A DNA stretch of 64,000 nucleotides from Mesorhizobium koreense (GTDB lineage: Bacteria; Pseudomonadota; Alphaproteobacteria; Rhizobiales; Rhizobiaceae), in the NCBI RefSeq assembly GCF_031656215.1, contig NZ_CP134228.1, positions 124,001-188,000 on the forward strand, read 5' to 3'. A model generated the notes under the pieces. That model made no database searches and was not told where the DNA came from. It saw only the letters and a list, made by a program, of their open reading frames with translations. Both the position numbers and the translations under genes were made by a program. Below are positions 49,089 to 58,338 of the stretch, piece after piece; positions within the stretch are counted from its first letter, which is position 1, and each line of letters begins with the position of its first letter.

Positions 49089-51443
49089 ATGGGTATCGAA
49101 GGTATCGGCGCACGCGTTGCGCGCAAGGAAGACAGGCGTTTCATCACCGGCGCCGGCAGCTATGTCGACGACATGGTCGTTCCGGGCATGAAGCACGCGG
49201 CGTTCGTGCGCAGCCCCTACGCGCATGCCGATTTGAAGAAGATCGACGTGAAGGCGGCCGAGGCCATGCCGGGCGTCATCGCCGTGCTCACCGGCAAGCA
49301 GCTCAAGGCCGACGGCATCGGCAACCTGATCTGCGGCTGGATGATCCATTCCAAGGACGGCTCGCCGATGAAGATGGGTGCGTGGTCGCCGCTGGCGGTC
49401 GACCGGGTGCGCTATGTCGGCGACGCGGTAGCGATCGTCGTGGCCGAGACCAAGGGCCAGGCGCGCGACGCCGCCGAAGCGGTCGAGGTTACCTACAAGG
49501 AGAAGAAGGCCGTCACCGACGCCGTGCAGGCGCTGAAGAAGGGCGCGCCGCAGCTTCATCCCGAGGCCGAAAACAACCTGATCTTCGACTGGGATATCGG
49601 CGACGCCAAGGCGGTGGACGAGGCGATCGCCAAGGCGGCGCATGTGACGAAGATCCATATCGTCAACAACCGGCTCATCCCGAACGCTATGGAGCCGCGC
49701 GCCGCGCTTGGCCACTACAACAAGGCCGAGGATCACTACACCTGCTGGACCACCAGCCAGAACCCGCATGTGGCGCGCCTCGTCATGAGCGCGTTCTACA
49801 ATGTCGCGCCGGAAAACAAGTTACGCGTCATCGCGCCGGATGTCGGCGGCGGCTTCGGCTCCAAGATCTACATCTACCCGGAAGAGATCATCTGCCTGTG
49901 GGCTTCAAAGCGCGCCGGCGTGCCGGTCAAATGGGTGGCCGATCGCACGGAAAGCTTCCTGTGCGACGCGCATGGCCGCGACCATGTCTCCGAAGTTCAG
50001 CTGGCGCTCGACAAGAACAACAAGGTCACCGCGCTCAAGGTCGACACGATCGCCAATCTCGGCGCCTACATGTCGCTCTTCTCTTCCTCGGTGCCGACCT
50101 ACCTCTACGCGACGCTCCTGTCGGGCCAGTACGACATCCCGGCCATCCATTGCAACGTGCGCACGGTCTACACCAACACCGCGCCGGTGGACGCCTATCG
50201 CGGCGCCGGCCGGCCCGAGGCGTGCTACCTGATCGAGCGCACGATGGAGACGGCGGCGCGCGAAATCGGCATGAGTCCGGCCGAGTTCCGCCGCATCAAC
50301 TTCATCACGCAGTTCCCGCATCAGACGCCGGTCATCATGAACTATGACACCGGCGATTTCAGCGCCTCCCTCAATGCGGCGATGAAGGAGGCCGACTATG
50401 CCGGCTTCCCGAAGCGCCGCGAGGCGGCGAAGAAGCGCGGCAAGCTGAGGGGCATCGGCTTCTCCTGCTACATCGAGGCCTGCGGCATTGCGCCGTCGAA
50501 GGCGGTCGGCTCGCTCGGCGCCGGCGTCGGGCTTTGGGAATCGGCCGAGGTCCGCGTCAACGCCGTCGGCACGATCGAGGTCCTGACCGGCTCGCACAGC
50601 CACGGCCAGGGCCACGAGACGACCTTTGCGCAATTGGTCAACCAGCGCCTCGGCGTCCCGATCGACAGCGTTTCCATCGTCCATGGCGACACCGACAAGG
50701 TGCAGATGGGCATGGGCACCTACGGCTCGCGCTCCGGCGCGGTCGGCATGAGCGCCATTTCCAAGGCGATCGACAAGGTCGAGGCCAAGGCCAAGAAAAT
50801 CGCCGCGCATCTGATGGAAGCCGACGAGGCCGACATCGTCATCGAGAACGGCGAACTGAAGGTGGCCGGCACCGACAAGAGCCTGCCCTGGTTCCAGGTG
50901 GCGCTCGCCTCCTACACCGCGCACAACCTTCCGGACGGTATGGAGCCCGGCCTGAAGGAGACAGCCTTCTACGATCCGTCGAACTTCACCTTCCCGGCCG
51001 GCTGCTACATCTGCGAGGTCGAGATCGATCCCGATACGGGCGTGACCGAGATCGTCCAGTTCGTCGCCGCCGATGATTTCGGCAACATCATCAATCCGAT
51101 GATCGTCGAGGGCCAGGTCCATGGCGGCATCGCCCAGGGCGTCGGCCAGGCGCTGCTCGAAGGTTGCCGCTACGACGAGACTTCGGGCCAGCTCGTCACC
51201 GCGAGCTACATGGATTACACCATGCCGCGCGCCGACGATCTGCCGTCCTTCAAGGTATCGACCTCGAACACGCCCTGCCCCGGCAATCCACTCGGCATGA
51301 AGGGCTGCGGCGAGGCCGGCGCCATCGGCTCACCGCCGGCGGTGATCAACGCCATCACCGACGCGATCGGCGACAACGAGATGACGATGCCGGCGACGCC
51401 CTTGAAGGTGTGGTCGGCACTGAAGGCAGCGACAAGGCATTGA
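49089..51443 (+). CDS. coxL: Form II CO dehydrogenase-like large subunit (molybdopterin)
   Basis: The 784-residue molybdenum-cofactor subunit of the xanthine-oxidase family. The active-site loop reads AYRGAGR (residues 369-375), which defines form II; true high-affinity CO dehydrogenases (form I) have AYxCSFR. VGGGFGSKIYIYPEE and the C-terminal GCGEAGAIGSP, with the catalytic glutamate, are present. The enzyme should hydroxylate an N-heterocycle or aldehyde-like substrate; CO oxidation by form II remains disputed. GGAGGAG precedes the ATG. Confidence 0.93.
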   Translation: MGIEGIGARVARKEDRRFITGAGSYVDDMVVPGMKHAAFVRSPYAHADLKKIDVKAAEAMPGVIAVLTGKQLKADGIGNLICGWMIHSKDGSPMKMGAWSPLAVDRVRYVGDAVAIVVAETKGQARDAAEAVEVTYKEKKAVTDAVQALKKGAPQLHPEAENNLIFDWDIGDAKAVDEAIAKAAHVTKIHIVNNRLIPNAMEPRAALGHYNKAEDHYTCWTTSQNPHVARLVMSAFYNVAPENKLRVIAPDVGGGFGSKIYIYPEEIICLWASKRAGVPVKWVADRTESFLCDAHGRDHVSEVQLALDKNNKVTALKVDTIANLGAYMSLFSSSVPTYLYATLLSGQYDIPAIHCNVRTVYTNTAPVDAYRGAGRPEACYLIERTMETAAREIGMSPAEFRRINFITQFPHQTPVIMNYDTGDFSASLNAAMKEADYAGFPKRREAAKKRGKLRGIGFSCYIEACGIAPSKAVGSLGAGVGLWESAEVRVNAVGTIEVLTGSHSHGQGHETTFAQLVNQRLGVPIDSVSIVHGDTDKVQMGMGTYGSRSGAVGMSAISKAIDKVEAKAKKIAAHLMEADEADIVIENGELKVAGTDKSLPWFQVALASYTAHNLPDGMEPGLKETAFYDPSNFTFPAGCYICEVEIDPDTGVTEIVQFVAADDFGNIINPMIVEGQVHGGIAQGVGQALLEGCRYDETSGQLVTASYMDYTMPRADDLPSFKVSTSNTPCPGNPLGMKGCGEAGAIGSPPAVINAITDAIGDNEMTMPATPLKVWSALKAATRH

Positions 51444-51448
51444 ACAAG

Positions 51449-51546
51449 AGCGAATAGCGAATAGGGGGTGGCGAATAGGGGAGATTGAGCGAAAGCGATC
51501 GAAGGTAGAAATCCCTACTCGCTATTCGCTACTCACTATTCGCTCT
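51449..51546. repeat. GAATAGCGAATAG inverted repeat, family D copy 2
   Basis: GAGCGAATAGCGAATAG...CTACTCACTATTCGCTC spans most of the coxL-coxM gap, in the same position relative to genes as copy 1. Confidence 0.85.
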
Positions 51547-51568
51547 CGCCCGAAGGGAGAAAATCACA

Positions 51569-52381
51569 ATGTATTCCGTCAACTACCACCGCGCCTCATC
51601 CGTCGCCGACGCCGTCAAGCTCGCCAAAAAGGGCGATGACGTAAAATTCCTCTCCGGCGGCATGACGCTCCTGCCGGCCATGAAGACAAGGCTCGCCGCG
51701 CCGAGCGACCTCGTCGATCTCGGCCGCATCGCCGACCTGAAAGGCATCAAGGTATCCGGCAAGAACGTCACCATCGGCGCCGGCACCACCCACGCCGAAG
51801 TGGCCGCAAACGAGAAGCTCAGGGCCGTCTGCCCGGCAGTCTCGGATCTCGCCGCCCATATCGGCGACCCGGCCGTGCGCCACAGGGGCACGATCGGAGG
51901 CTCGATCGCCAACAACGATCCGGCGGCGGATTATCCGGCAGCCCTTCTGGCGCTCGACGCGACGGTGGTCACCAACAAGCGCGAGATCGCGGCGGCGAAA
52001 TTCTTCACCGGCCTGTTCGAGACAGCACTGAAAGACGGCGAGATCGTCACGGCAGTGAAGTTTTCAGCGCCCGCCAAGGCCGGATACGAAAAATTCCGTA
52101 ACCCGGCCTCGCGCTACGCCATGACCGGTGTCTTCGTCGCCAAGGGCAAGGCCAACGGTAAGGACGATGTGCGCGCCGCGGTGACAGGTGCCGGGGAAGA
52201 CGGCGTCTTCCGCTCGAAGGAGATCGAGGCGGCGCTGTCGAAGAAGTTCGACGCCTCCGCGCTTGAAGGCGTAACCGTCCCCTCGAAGAAGCTGATGTCC
52301 GACATCCACGCCTCCTCCGATTATCGCGCCGCGCTCGTCGTGGTGATGGCGAAACGCGCGGTGGCGAAGGCGAACGGGTAA
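51569..52381 (+). CDS. coxM: CO dehydrogenase-like FAD-binding subunit
   Basis: A 270-residue FAD subunit of a molybdenum hydroxylase. The FAD pyrophosphate segment is FLSGGMTLLPAMKTRLAAP at about residues 28-46 and the second is GDPAVRHRGTIGGSIANNDPAAD at about 103-125. The C-terminal CO-dehydrogenase flavoprotein domain ends in YRAALVVVMAKRAV. It completes the coxS-L-M set. Confidence 0.92.
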   Translation: MYSVNYHRASSVADAVKLAKKGDDVKFLSGGMTLLPAMKTRLAAPSDLVDLGRIADLKGIKVSGKNVTIGAGTTHAEVAANEKLRAVCPAVSDLAAHIGDPAVRHRGTIGGSIANNDPAADYPAALLALDATVVTNKREIAAAKFFTGLFETALKDGEIVTAVKFSAPAKAGYEKFRNPASRYAMTGVFVAKGKANGKDDVRAAVTGAGEDGVFRSKEIEAALSKKFDASALEGVTVPSKKLMSDIHASSDYRAALVVVMAKRAVAKANG

Positions 52382-52426
52382 GAGGACGTCCGCCCTTCCT
52401 GGAAGGGCTTCGGATATTGAAGTTCG

Positions 52427-52568
52427 ACCCCCACTCCGATCGGCTGCGCCGACCACCTCTCCCCCGTTCGACGGGGGAGAGGAAACGCCGGCAGCAAGGC
52501 TGGGCACCTTTCCTCTACCCCACGAATCTGGGGGAGAGGTGGCGCGCGAAGCGCGACGGAGTGGGGGT
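52427..52568. repeat. Palindromic repeat family A, copy 2
   Basis: Same nested arms as copy 1 (ACCCCCACTCCG outer, CACCTCTCCCCC inner), between coxM and gnd. The rest of this 456-base gap, to 52837, shows no gene. Confidence 0.9.
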
Positions 52569-52837
52569 AATCCAGCCATATGCGACTATCCCGCCCTTGT
52601 GAGAGGGATTAAGGGTGTGGGTGGCGGCTTCACAAATCCACCGACCCCCAAAGGGGAGGCTGCCAACTGCCCGGCGGCCTTCTACGAAAGGTGTAGCCGA
52701 CGCGCCCGCTCCCGCCCTCATTGCATGCCTGCCTTGCGATTGCGCCGGTTGACGGCAGGGCTTGACGGTGTCCATCATCCCCACATCCAGGTGCCCGCAG
52801 GGGTGGCGGCGCCGAGACAATTGTTTGGGATGGGAAT

Positions 52838-54250
52838 ATGGCGCAAGCGGAAATCGGCCTCATCGGCCTTGGGGTCATGGGCTCGAACCTCGCCCTCAAC
52901 ATCGCCGAGAAGGGCTACGCGATCGCCGTCTACAACCGCACAACCTCCAAGACAGGCGCGTTCTTCGAAAATGCCGGCGAGTTGCGCGAGCGCATCGTGC
53001 CCTGCACGCGGCTCGAAGGGCTGGTGAAGGCGATCCGGCCACCGCGCCCCATCATCCTGATGGTCTCCGCCGGACAGGCGGTGGACGAGGAGATCACCAA
53101 GCTGCGGCCGTTCCTGTCGGAAGGCGACATCGTCATCGACGCCGGCAACGCCAATTTCCACGACACGATGCGCCGCTTCGGCGATCTGGAAGGCTCCGGC
53201 CTCTCCTTCATCGGCATGGGCGTCTCCGGCGGTGAGGAGGGTGCGCGTCACGGCCCGTCGATCATGCCCGGCGGCGACAAGAAGGCCTATGGCCGCGTCA
53301 AGGGCATCCTGAATGCGATCGCCGCGAAATTCGACGGCGAACCCTGCTGCGCCTGGCTCGGCGCGGGCGGCGCTGGCCATTTCGTCAAGACCATCCATAA
53401 CGGCATCGAATATGGCGACATGCAGATGATCGCGGAGATCTACGGCATCTTCCGCGACGGGTTGAAGATGAAGCCGAAGGACATCGCCAAGATCTTCGCC
53501 AAATGGAACGAGGGCCGGCTGAATTCCTACCTGATCGAGATCACGGCCTCGGTGCTGGACACAACCGACCCGAAGACCGGCAAGCCGATGGTCGACCTTA
53601 TCCTCGACCGTGCCGGACAGAAGGGCACCGGCCGCTGGTCGGCCATCGAGGCGCAGCAAATGGGCGTGCCGGCAACCGCGATCGAGGCGGCGGTGGCGGC
53701 GCGCAGCCTGTCTGCGATGAAGGACGAGCGCGAAGCCGCCGAGAAGCTCTACAAGCGCAAGGTCAGCCTCCCCGAGCAGAAGCCGCTACCGGCCGGCGAC
53801 CTTGAACTGGCGCTCTTCGCGGGCAAGATCGCCGCCTACGCGCAGGGGTTCGCGGTGATGGAAGCCGCCTCACGCGAATTCAAGTGGAAGCTGCCCATGC
53901 CGACCATCGCCAAGATCTGGCGGGCCGGCTGCATCATCCGCTCGCAGTTCCTCGACACGATCGCCGAAGCCTACAAGGCCGGCCCGGTGACGAACCTTCT
54001 GGTCGCGCCGAGCTTCGTGAAGATGATGGCCGAGGCGCATCCGTCGCTGCGCCGCACCGTCGCCTGGGCGGCCGAAGCCGGATTGCCGGTGCCGGCGCTC
54101 TCCTCGGCGCTCGCCTATTTCGACGCCTACCGGCAGGGCCGCGGCACCGCCAACCTCATCCAGGGCCAGCGCGATTTCTTCGGCGCCCACGGCTTCGAGC
54201 GCATCGACATGAAGGGCGAGCAGCATGGCCCGTGGGGCGGCCACGGATAG
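52838..54250 (+). CDS. gnd: 6-phosphogluconate dehydrogenase, decarboxylating
   Basis: Gnd oxidises and decarboxylates 6-phosphogluconate to ribulose 5-phosphate in the pentose phosphate pathway. The 470-residue protein is the long form. The Rossmann motif GLIGLGVMGSNLALNIAEKG begins at about residue 8; NRTT after the second strand suggests NADP preference. The catalytic HFVKTIHNGIEYGDMQ lies at about 183-198, and KGTGRWSAIEAQQMGVP follows. It stands alone between repeats. Confidence 0.96.
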   Translation: MAQAEIGLIGLGVMGSNLALNIAEKGYAIAVYNRTTSKTGAFFENAGELRERIVPCTRLEGLVKAIRPPRPIILMVSAGQAVDEEITKLRPFLSEGDIVIDAGNANFHDTMRRFGDLEGSGLSFIGMGVSGGEEGARHGPSIMPGGDKKAYGRVKGILNAIAAKFDGEPCCAWLGAGGAGHFVKTIHNGIEYGDMQMIAEIYGIFRDGLKMKPKDIAKIFAKWNEGRLNSYLIEITASVLDTTDPKTGKPMVDLILDRAGQKGTGRWSAIEAQQMGVPATAIEAAVAARSLSAMKDEREAAEKLYKRKVSLPEQKPLPAGDLELALFAGKIAAYAQGFAVMEAASREFKWKLPMPTIAKIWRAGCIIRSQFLDTIAEAYKAGPVTNLLVAPSFVKMMAEAHPSLRRTVAWAAEAGLPVPALSSALAYFDAYRQGRGTANLIQGQRDFFGAHGFERIDMKGEQHGPWGGHG

Positions 54251-54260
54251 TTTTGGTTTG

Positions 54261-54420
54261 GGTGCGTCCTTCGAGGCTCGCTGCGCTCGCACCTCAGGAT
54301 GAGGGACGTTGGTGCTCTACGGCCTTAATCGAGTTGAACCGAACAACGCCGTTAGACAAAGCGCAGCACCGACCGTCCTCATCCTGAGGTGCGAGCGCAG
54401 CGAGCCTCGAAGGACGCACC
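54261..54420. repeat. Palindromic repeat family E, copy 1
   Basis: Arms of about 44 bases beginning GGTGCGTCCTTCGAGGCTCG and ending CGAGCCTCGAAGGACGCACC, almost perfectly inverted, around a 70-base centre. It sits between convergent gnd and the LacI-type gene. Confidence 0.9.
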
Positions 54421-54486
54421 ATCGGCCATCAACAGGCTCACTGGACAATCGACACCCACTGATTTCTGCAGCGACACGCTGCCCGC

Positions 54487-55518
54487 TCATCCCTCTCTCG
54501 CCGGCTTGTCCGGAACACTCAAACTCTGCAGCGATTTGACGTCGGCACCCCCGATCCGTTTCAGGACGGCCGAGGAGAGTTCGCGCCCGGCGAGCTTGAT
54601 ATCCTCGTCCACGGTGAAGATCTCGCGGCGGAACCAGTGCAGCAGGCGTGACGACTGCTTGGAGACGAGATCGACGTCGCGGCCGAGCTTCAATCCGGCC
54701 TCCTCGATGCCCGCGACAATAGCAAAGGCGGCGCCGCCCGAGCCGCTGACGATGCCGTCCGGTCTGTTCGGCCGGCGCATCAATTCGACCGTCCTCGCCT
54801 TGATGTCGCCGATAGCGGTGTCGAGGGTTGCGCCGTTGAACGGCACTTCGCTGGCGCCGGCCTCGAACACGCCTTCGTGGAAGCCGTCGCGCATGTGGTA
54901 GTGGTAGGAAAGGGTCGGCGCGGGGCCGAGCAGCGCCAGCTTCCTGCGGCCGGCCGTGATAAGCGCGCGGACCGCATCACGCGCATAAGCGAAATTGTCG
55001 AAATCGTGCCAGGGATGCTCCAGCCCCATATGCGTGCGCCCATGCGCGGCAAACGGGAAGCCGTATTCCAGCATGTATTTCACGCGCGGATCGTCGGGCT
55101 CCGTGCGCGAGATGATGATGCCGTCGGCCGAGCCGGTCTCCACCACGTAGCGCACCGGCTCCATCGGGTCGTTGCGGCGCGAATAGGGCGTGACGATCAG
55201 ATGGTAGGGCGTGTCGGCCAGCACCTCCGAGATGCCGTAGATCATGTCGGAACTGAAGCCGGTGACCTCCTGTTCGGTATTCAGGATCAGGCTGATGACA
55301 TTGGTCTTGCCGGTCCTGAGCCTGACGCCGGCGCGGTTCGGCCGGTAGCCGACCTGCCGCGCGACGAGTTGCACGCGCTTGCGCGTCTCCTCGCCGATCT
55401 CCGGCGCATCCTTCAGCGCGCGCGAGACGGTGGTGATGCCGAGCCCGGTCATGAAGGCGATCGTCTTCAGCGTCGGCCGCTCGCCGGCGGGCGTGTCCAT
55501 GCTTGTCTTCCCGTCCAT
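54487..55518 (-). CDS. LacI-family transcriptional repressor of the sugar locus
   Basis: A 343-residue LacI/GalR regulator. The N-terminal HTH is at about residues 15-35 (LKTIAFMTGLGITTVSRALK), the hinge near 60-70, and the periplasmic-binding-protein-like sensor domain fills the rest (NVISLILNTEQE, ADGIIISRTEPDD). It is divergent from the sugar-binding-protein gene. A 17-base palindrome present upstream of both genes is its likely operator. The start could instead be the ATG at 55500. It resembles AglR-type regulators; the effector is unknown. Confidence 0.9.
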   Translation of the reverse strand: MDGKTSMDTPAGERPTLKTIAFMTGLGITTVSRALKDAPEIGEETRKRVQLVARQVGYRPNRAGVRLRTGKTNVISLILNTEQEVTGFSSDMIYGISEVLADTPYHLIVTPYSRRNDPMEPVRYVVETGSADGIIISRTEPDDPRVKYMLEYGFPFAAHGRTHMGLEHPWHDFDNFAYARDAVRALITAGRRKLALLGPAPTLSYHYHMRDGFHEGVFEAGASEVPFNGATLDTAIGDIKARTVELMRRPNRPDGIVSGSGGAAFAIVAGIEEAGLKLGRDVDLVSKQSSRLLHWFRREIFTVDEDIKLAGRELSSAVLKRIGGADVKSLQSLSVPDKPAREG

Positions 55519-55572
55519 TCCGATGCCGCCGATAGCATATTTATGAGCAAGTGCGGTCGGAAAAGACAATAA

Positions 55573-55589
55573 TCTGCAACGTTTCAGAT
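55573..55589. promoter_or_regulatory. LacI-type operator 1, before the repressor gene
   Basis: TCTGCAACGTTTCAGAT, a near-perfect palindrome with the central CG typical of LacI-family sites, 55 bases upstream of the repressor start. An identical copy lies at 55857. Confidence 0.8.
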
Positions 55590-55856
55590 GAAAACAATAG
55601 CGCCGTTCTGGATCAAGTCGCACCGGCATGCCGCCCCAAATATGCCGACCGGCCGCGTGCACCCTGTGCAGGCGCGGAATCAGCAGATTCAGTAGGTTAG
55701 CCTGCTTATCAGCACGGATTATCGCATCGCAGCAACGATTTGATCGCTGACGGCGGCATGGTGACCGCACAATCACATTTTTTCGAGACGAGAAAAAAAT
55801 CGCGGCGAAAGGCGATTCGGGCGTTGCCTAAGAGTTCCACTTCGCTTAGCCTTCGA

Positions 55857-55873
55857 TCTGCAACGTTTCAGAT
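55857..55873. promoter_or_regulatory. LacI-type operator 2, before the binding-protein gene
   Basis: The identical 17 bases, TCTGCAACGTTTCAGAT, end 13 bases before the binding-protein ATG and abut its ribosome binding site, where a bound repressor would block transcription. The copies are 284 bases apart, close to 27 helical turns. Confidence 0.8.
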
Positions 55874-55886
55874 CGGGAGGAGAGTG

Positions 55887-57143
55887 ATGCGTTACAAGCT
55901 CATGATCGCGGCGCTTGCGGCCGCGACTGCCTTTCAGTTTTCCGCGCCCGCCAACGCCACCGACCTCGAGGTCATCCATTGGTGGACCTCGAAGGGCGAA
56001 TCGCGGGCGGTCGCCGAATTCGCTAAGGCCTTCGACAATGACGGCAAGGGCGACAAATGGGTCGACAGCGCCATCGCGCTCGGCCAGACGGCGCGCGCGA
56101 CCGTCATGCAGCGCGTGCTCGGCGGCGATCCTCCGGGGGCCGCGCAGTTCAACCCGGGCCGCGAATATGAAGAGCTGATCAAGAACAATCTGCTCCTGCA
56201 GCTCGACGACGTCGCCAAGGAAGGCCATTGGGCCGAGGTGATCCGGCCGAAGAAGATCGCCAATGCCTGCCTGGTGGACGGGCACTGGTACTGCGTGCCG
56301 GTCAACATCCATTCCTGGCCCTGGGGCTGGTATTCCTACAAGGCGTTCGATGCGGCGAAATTGTCTCACCCGAAGAACTTCGACGAGTTCGTCAAGGACG
56401 CGCCGAAGCTGAAGGAGGCCGGCATCATTCCCTTCGCCATCGGCGGTGACGGCAATGGCTGGCAGATCAAGGGCGCCTTCGACCAGATCCTGCTCTACAA
56501 GATCGGCATTCCCAAGATGGAGCAGATGTACGGCAAGAAGGATGTCGACATCGTCAACAGCGACGGCGTGAAACAGGCGCTCACGGAACTCAAGGAATTG
56601 AAGCCGTTTACCGATAACGGCTACGCCAACCGCAACTGGAACGACACCACCAATCTCGTGATCACCGGCAAGGCCGGGCTGCAGATCATGGGCGACTGGG
56701 CACGCGGCGAATTCGCGGCGGCCGGCATGACGGGCGTGAAGGATTTCGGCTGCATGATCGGCCTCGACGAGGACAACCCCATCGTCAGCACAGACGGCGA
56801 CGTGGTCGTCTTCCCGAAGCAGAAGGACCCCGACAAGGAAGCGGCGCAGAAGCGCCTTGCCGCGCTCCTGATCAGCCCGAAGGTGCAGGTCGCGTTCAAC
56901 AACGCCAAGGGCTCCATGCCCGTGCGCGGCGACGTGGACATGGCGACGGCGGACCCCTGCATGCAGAAAGCCTTGAAGGCAGTCGACGATCCCAAGCGCA
57001 TCGCCACCGGCGTGCAGCGGTTCATCACCGAGGATACGTCGAACCAGCTCAACTCGCTCATCACGCAATACTGGGCCGACGATTCCATGACGGCCGAGGC
57101 TGCGCAGAAGAAGTTCGCCGACATCATCAAGAACTCGGACTGA
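55887..57143 (+). CDS. Sugar ABC transporter substrate-binding protein (CUT1)
   Basis: A 418-residue family 1 extracellular solute-binding protein. The signal peptide MRYKLMIAALAAATAFQFSA ends at ANA about residue 24. The mature protein starts DLEVIHWWTSKGESRAV, where the WW-T segment is typical of oligosaccharide binders; GKAGLQIMGDWARGEF is the usual family segment. It delivers the sugar in the periplasm to the permeases encoded next. GGGAGGAGA precedes the ATG. A 300-base gap with repeat A3 separates it from the first permease. Confidence 0.94.
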   Translation: MRYKLMIAALAAATAFQFSAPANATDLEVIHWWTSKGESRAVAEFAKAFDNDGKGDKWVDSAIALGQTARATVMQRVLGGDPPGAAQFNPGREYEELIKNNLLLQLDDVAKEGHWAEVIRPKKIANACLVDGHWYCVPVNIHSWPWGWYSYKAFDAAKLSHPKNFDEFVKDAPKLKEAGIIPFAIGGDGNGWQIKGAFDQILLYKIGIPKMEQMYGKKDVDIVNSDGVKQALTELKELKPFTDNGYANRNWNDTTNLVITGKAGLQIMGDWARGEFAAAGMTGVKDFGCMIGLDEDNPIVSTDGDVVVFPKQKDPDKEAAQKRLAALLISPKVQVAFNNAKGSMPVRGDVDMATADPCMQKALKAVDDPKRIATGVQRFITEDTSNQLNSLITQYWADDSMTAEAAQKKFADIIKNSD

Positions 57144-57211
57144 TAGCGAGAGCGTCGTCCGGCTGAACGTCGGCCGGACGTACCCGAGAGGGCAAGCGCT
57201 TATGAAGATCG

Positions 57212-57350
57212 ACCCCCACTCCGTCTCGCTTCGCGAGCCACCTCTCCCCCGCTCGACGGGGTAGAGGAAGCGCCGGCCGCAACGTCGGACACCCTTCCTC
57301 TCCCCTACGAAGTGGGGGAGAGGTGGCCGCGAAGCGGACGGAGTGGGGGA
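57212..57350. repeat. Palindromic repeat family A, copy 3
   Basis: Same nested arms as copy 1, between the binding-protein and permease genes, where hairpins could reduce readthrough and favour expression of the binding protein. Confidence 0.9.
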
Positions 57351-57444
57351 AATGTCCTCCTATGCGATGGACCTGCCTTGGAGGGTAACCCCATCCGAAG
57401 GCTCGCAAATCCAACCGACTAGCAAGGCGAACAGGGAAGGCCCG

Positions 57445-58338
57445 ATGGCTCGAACCAGGCGACGCTTCAACTACAGCGCGGTCATCGGCACGGTCCCGAT
57501 GATCCTCGTCGCGGTCGGCGTCTTCGTCATCGGCATCGCCTTCACCTTCTTCTGGTCGTTCACGAGCTCGAAACTCTTCCCCGCCTACGACTTCGTCGGG
57601 CTCAAGCAATATTACCGCCTGTGGGCGAGCGACCGCTGGTTGGTCTCCGTCTCCAACATCTGGATCTACGGGCTGCTCACCATCGGCGGTAACATGGTCT
57701 TCGGCTTCCTGCTCGCCGTCTTCATGGACCAGAACGTACGCGGCGAGGATCTGCTGCGGTCCGTCTTCCTCTATCCCTTCGCCATGTCGCTGATCGTGAC
57801 CGGGCTGGTCTGGCAATGGGCGCTCGATCCCAATCTCGGCCTGCAATCCGCGATGCACCATTGGGGCTGGACGAGCTTCCACTTCGCCCCGCTGGTCGAT
57901 GTCAACACCGCGATCTACGGCCTCGTCGTCGCCGGCATCTGGCAGGGCAGCGGCGTCTCGATGGCGATCATGCTGGCCGGCCTGCGCGGCATCGATTCAG
58001 AGGTCATGAAAGCGGCCAAGGTCGACGGCATCCCGCCTTGGCGCACCTATCTCTTCATCGCGCTGCCGATGATGCGCGGCGCGCTCGTCACCGCCTTCGT
58101 GCTGCAATGTGTGAACGTGGTGCGCGTCTACGACCTCATCATCGCCATGACCGGCGGCGGCCCGGGCATCTCCACCAACATGCCGGCCGTCTACGTCATC
58201 GACATGATCACCTCGAGCCAGAATGTCGGCCAGGGCATGGCCGCCGCTACCATGATGCTGGTGCCGATCATCGTGCTCCTGTCGATCGTCGGTATCGTCG
58301 GCTGGCGACGCAGGTTGCGCGCGGAGGCGGACGCATGA
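57445..58338 (+). CDS. Sugar ABC transporter permease 1
   Basis: A 297-residue CUT1 permease of the MalF type with six membrane helices; the first is at about residues 12-35. The EAA loop that contacts the ATPase reads EVMKAAKVDGIPPWRTYLFIALP. GGGAAGG precedes the ATG at 57445; the frame extends upstream through the repeat but with no family sequence. Its stop overlaps the next start as ATGA. Confidence 0.94.
   Translation: MARTRRRFNYSAVIGTVPMILVAVGVFVIGIAFTFFWSFTSSKLFPAYDFVGLKQYYRLWASDRWLVSVSNIWIYGLLTIGGNMVFGFLLAVFMDQNVRGEDLLRSVFLYPFAMSLIVTGLVWQWALDPNLGLQSAMHHWGWTSFHFAPLVDVNTAIYGLVVAGIWQGSGVSMAIMLAGLRGIDSEVMKAAKVDGIPPWRTYLFIALPMMRGALVTAFVLQCVNVVRVYDLIIAMTGGGPGISTNMPAVYVIDMITSSQNVGQGMAAATMMLVPIIVLLSIVGIVGWRRRLRAEADA

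Noticed and set aside
48468-52381. Calling the cox genes a true CO dehydrogenase of a carboxydotroph
   Set aside because: The active-site loop is AYRGAGR (form II), not the form I motif, and no coxDEFG accessory genes are seen in the window.
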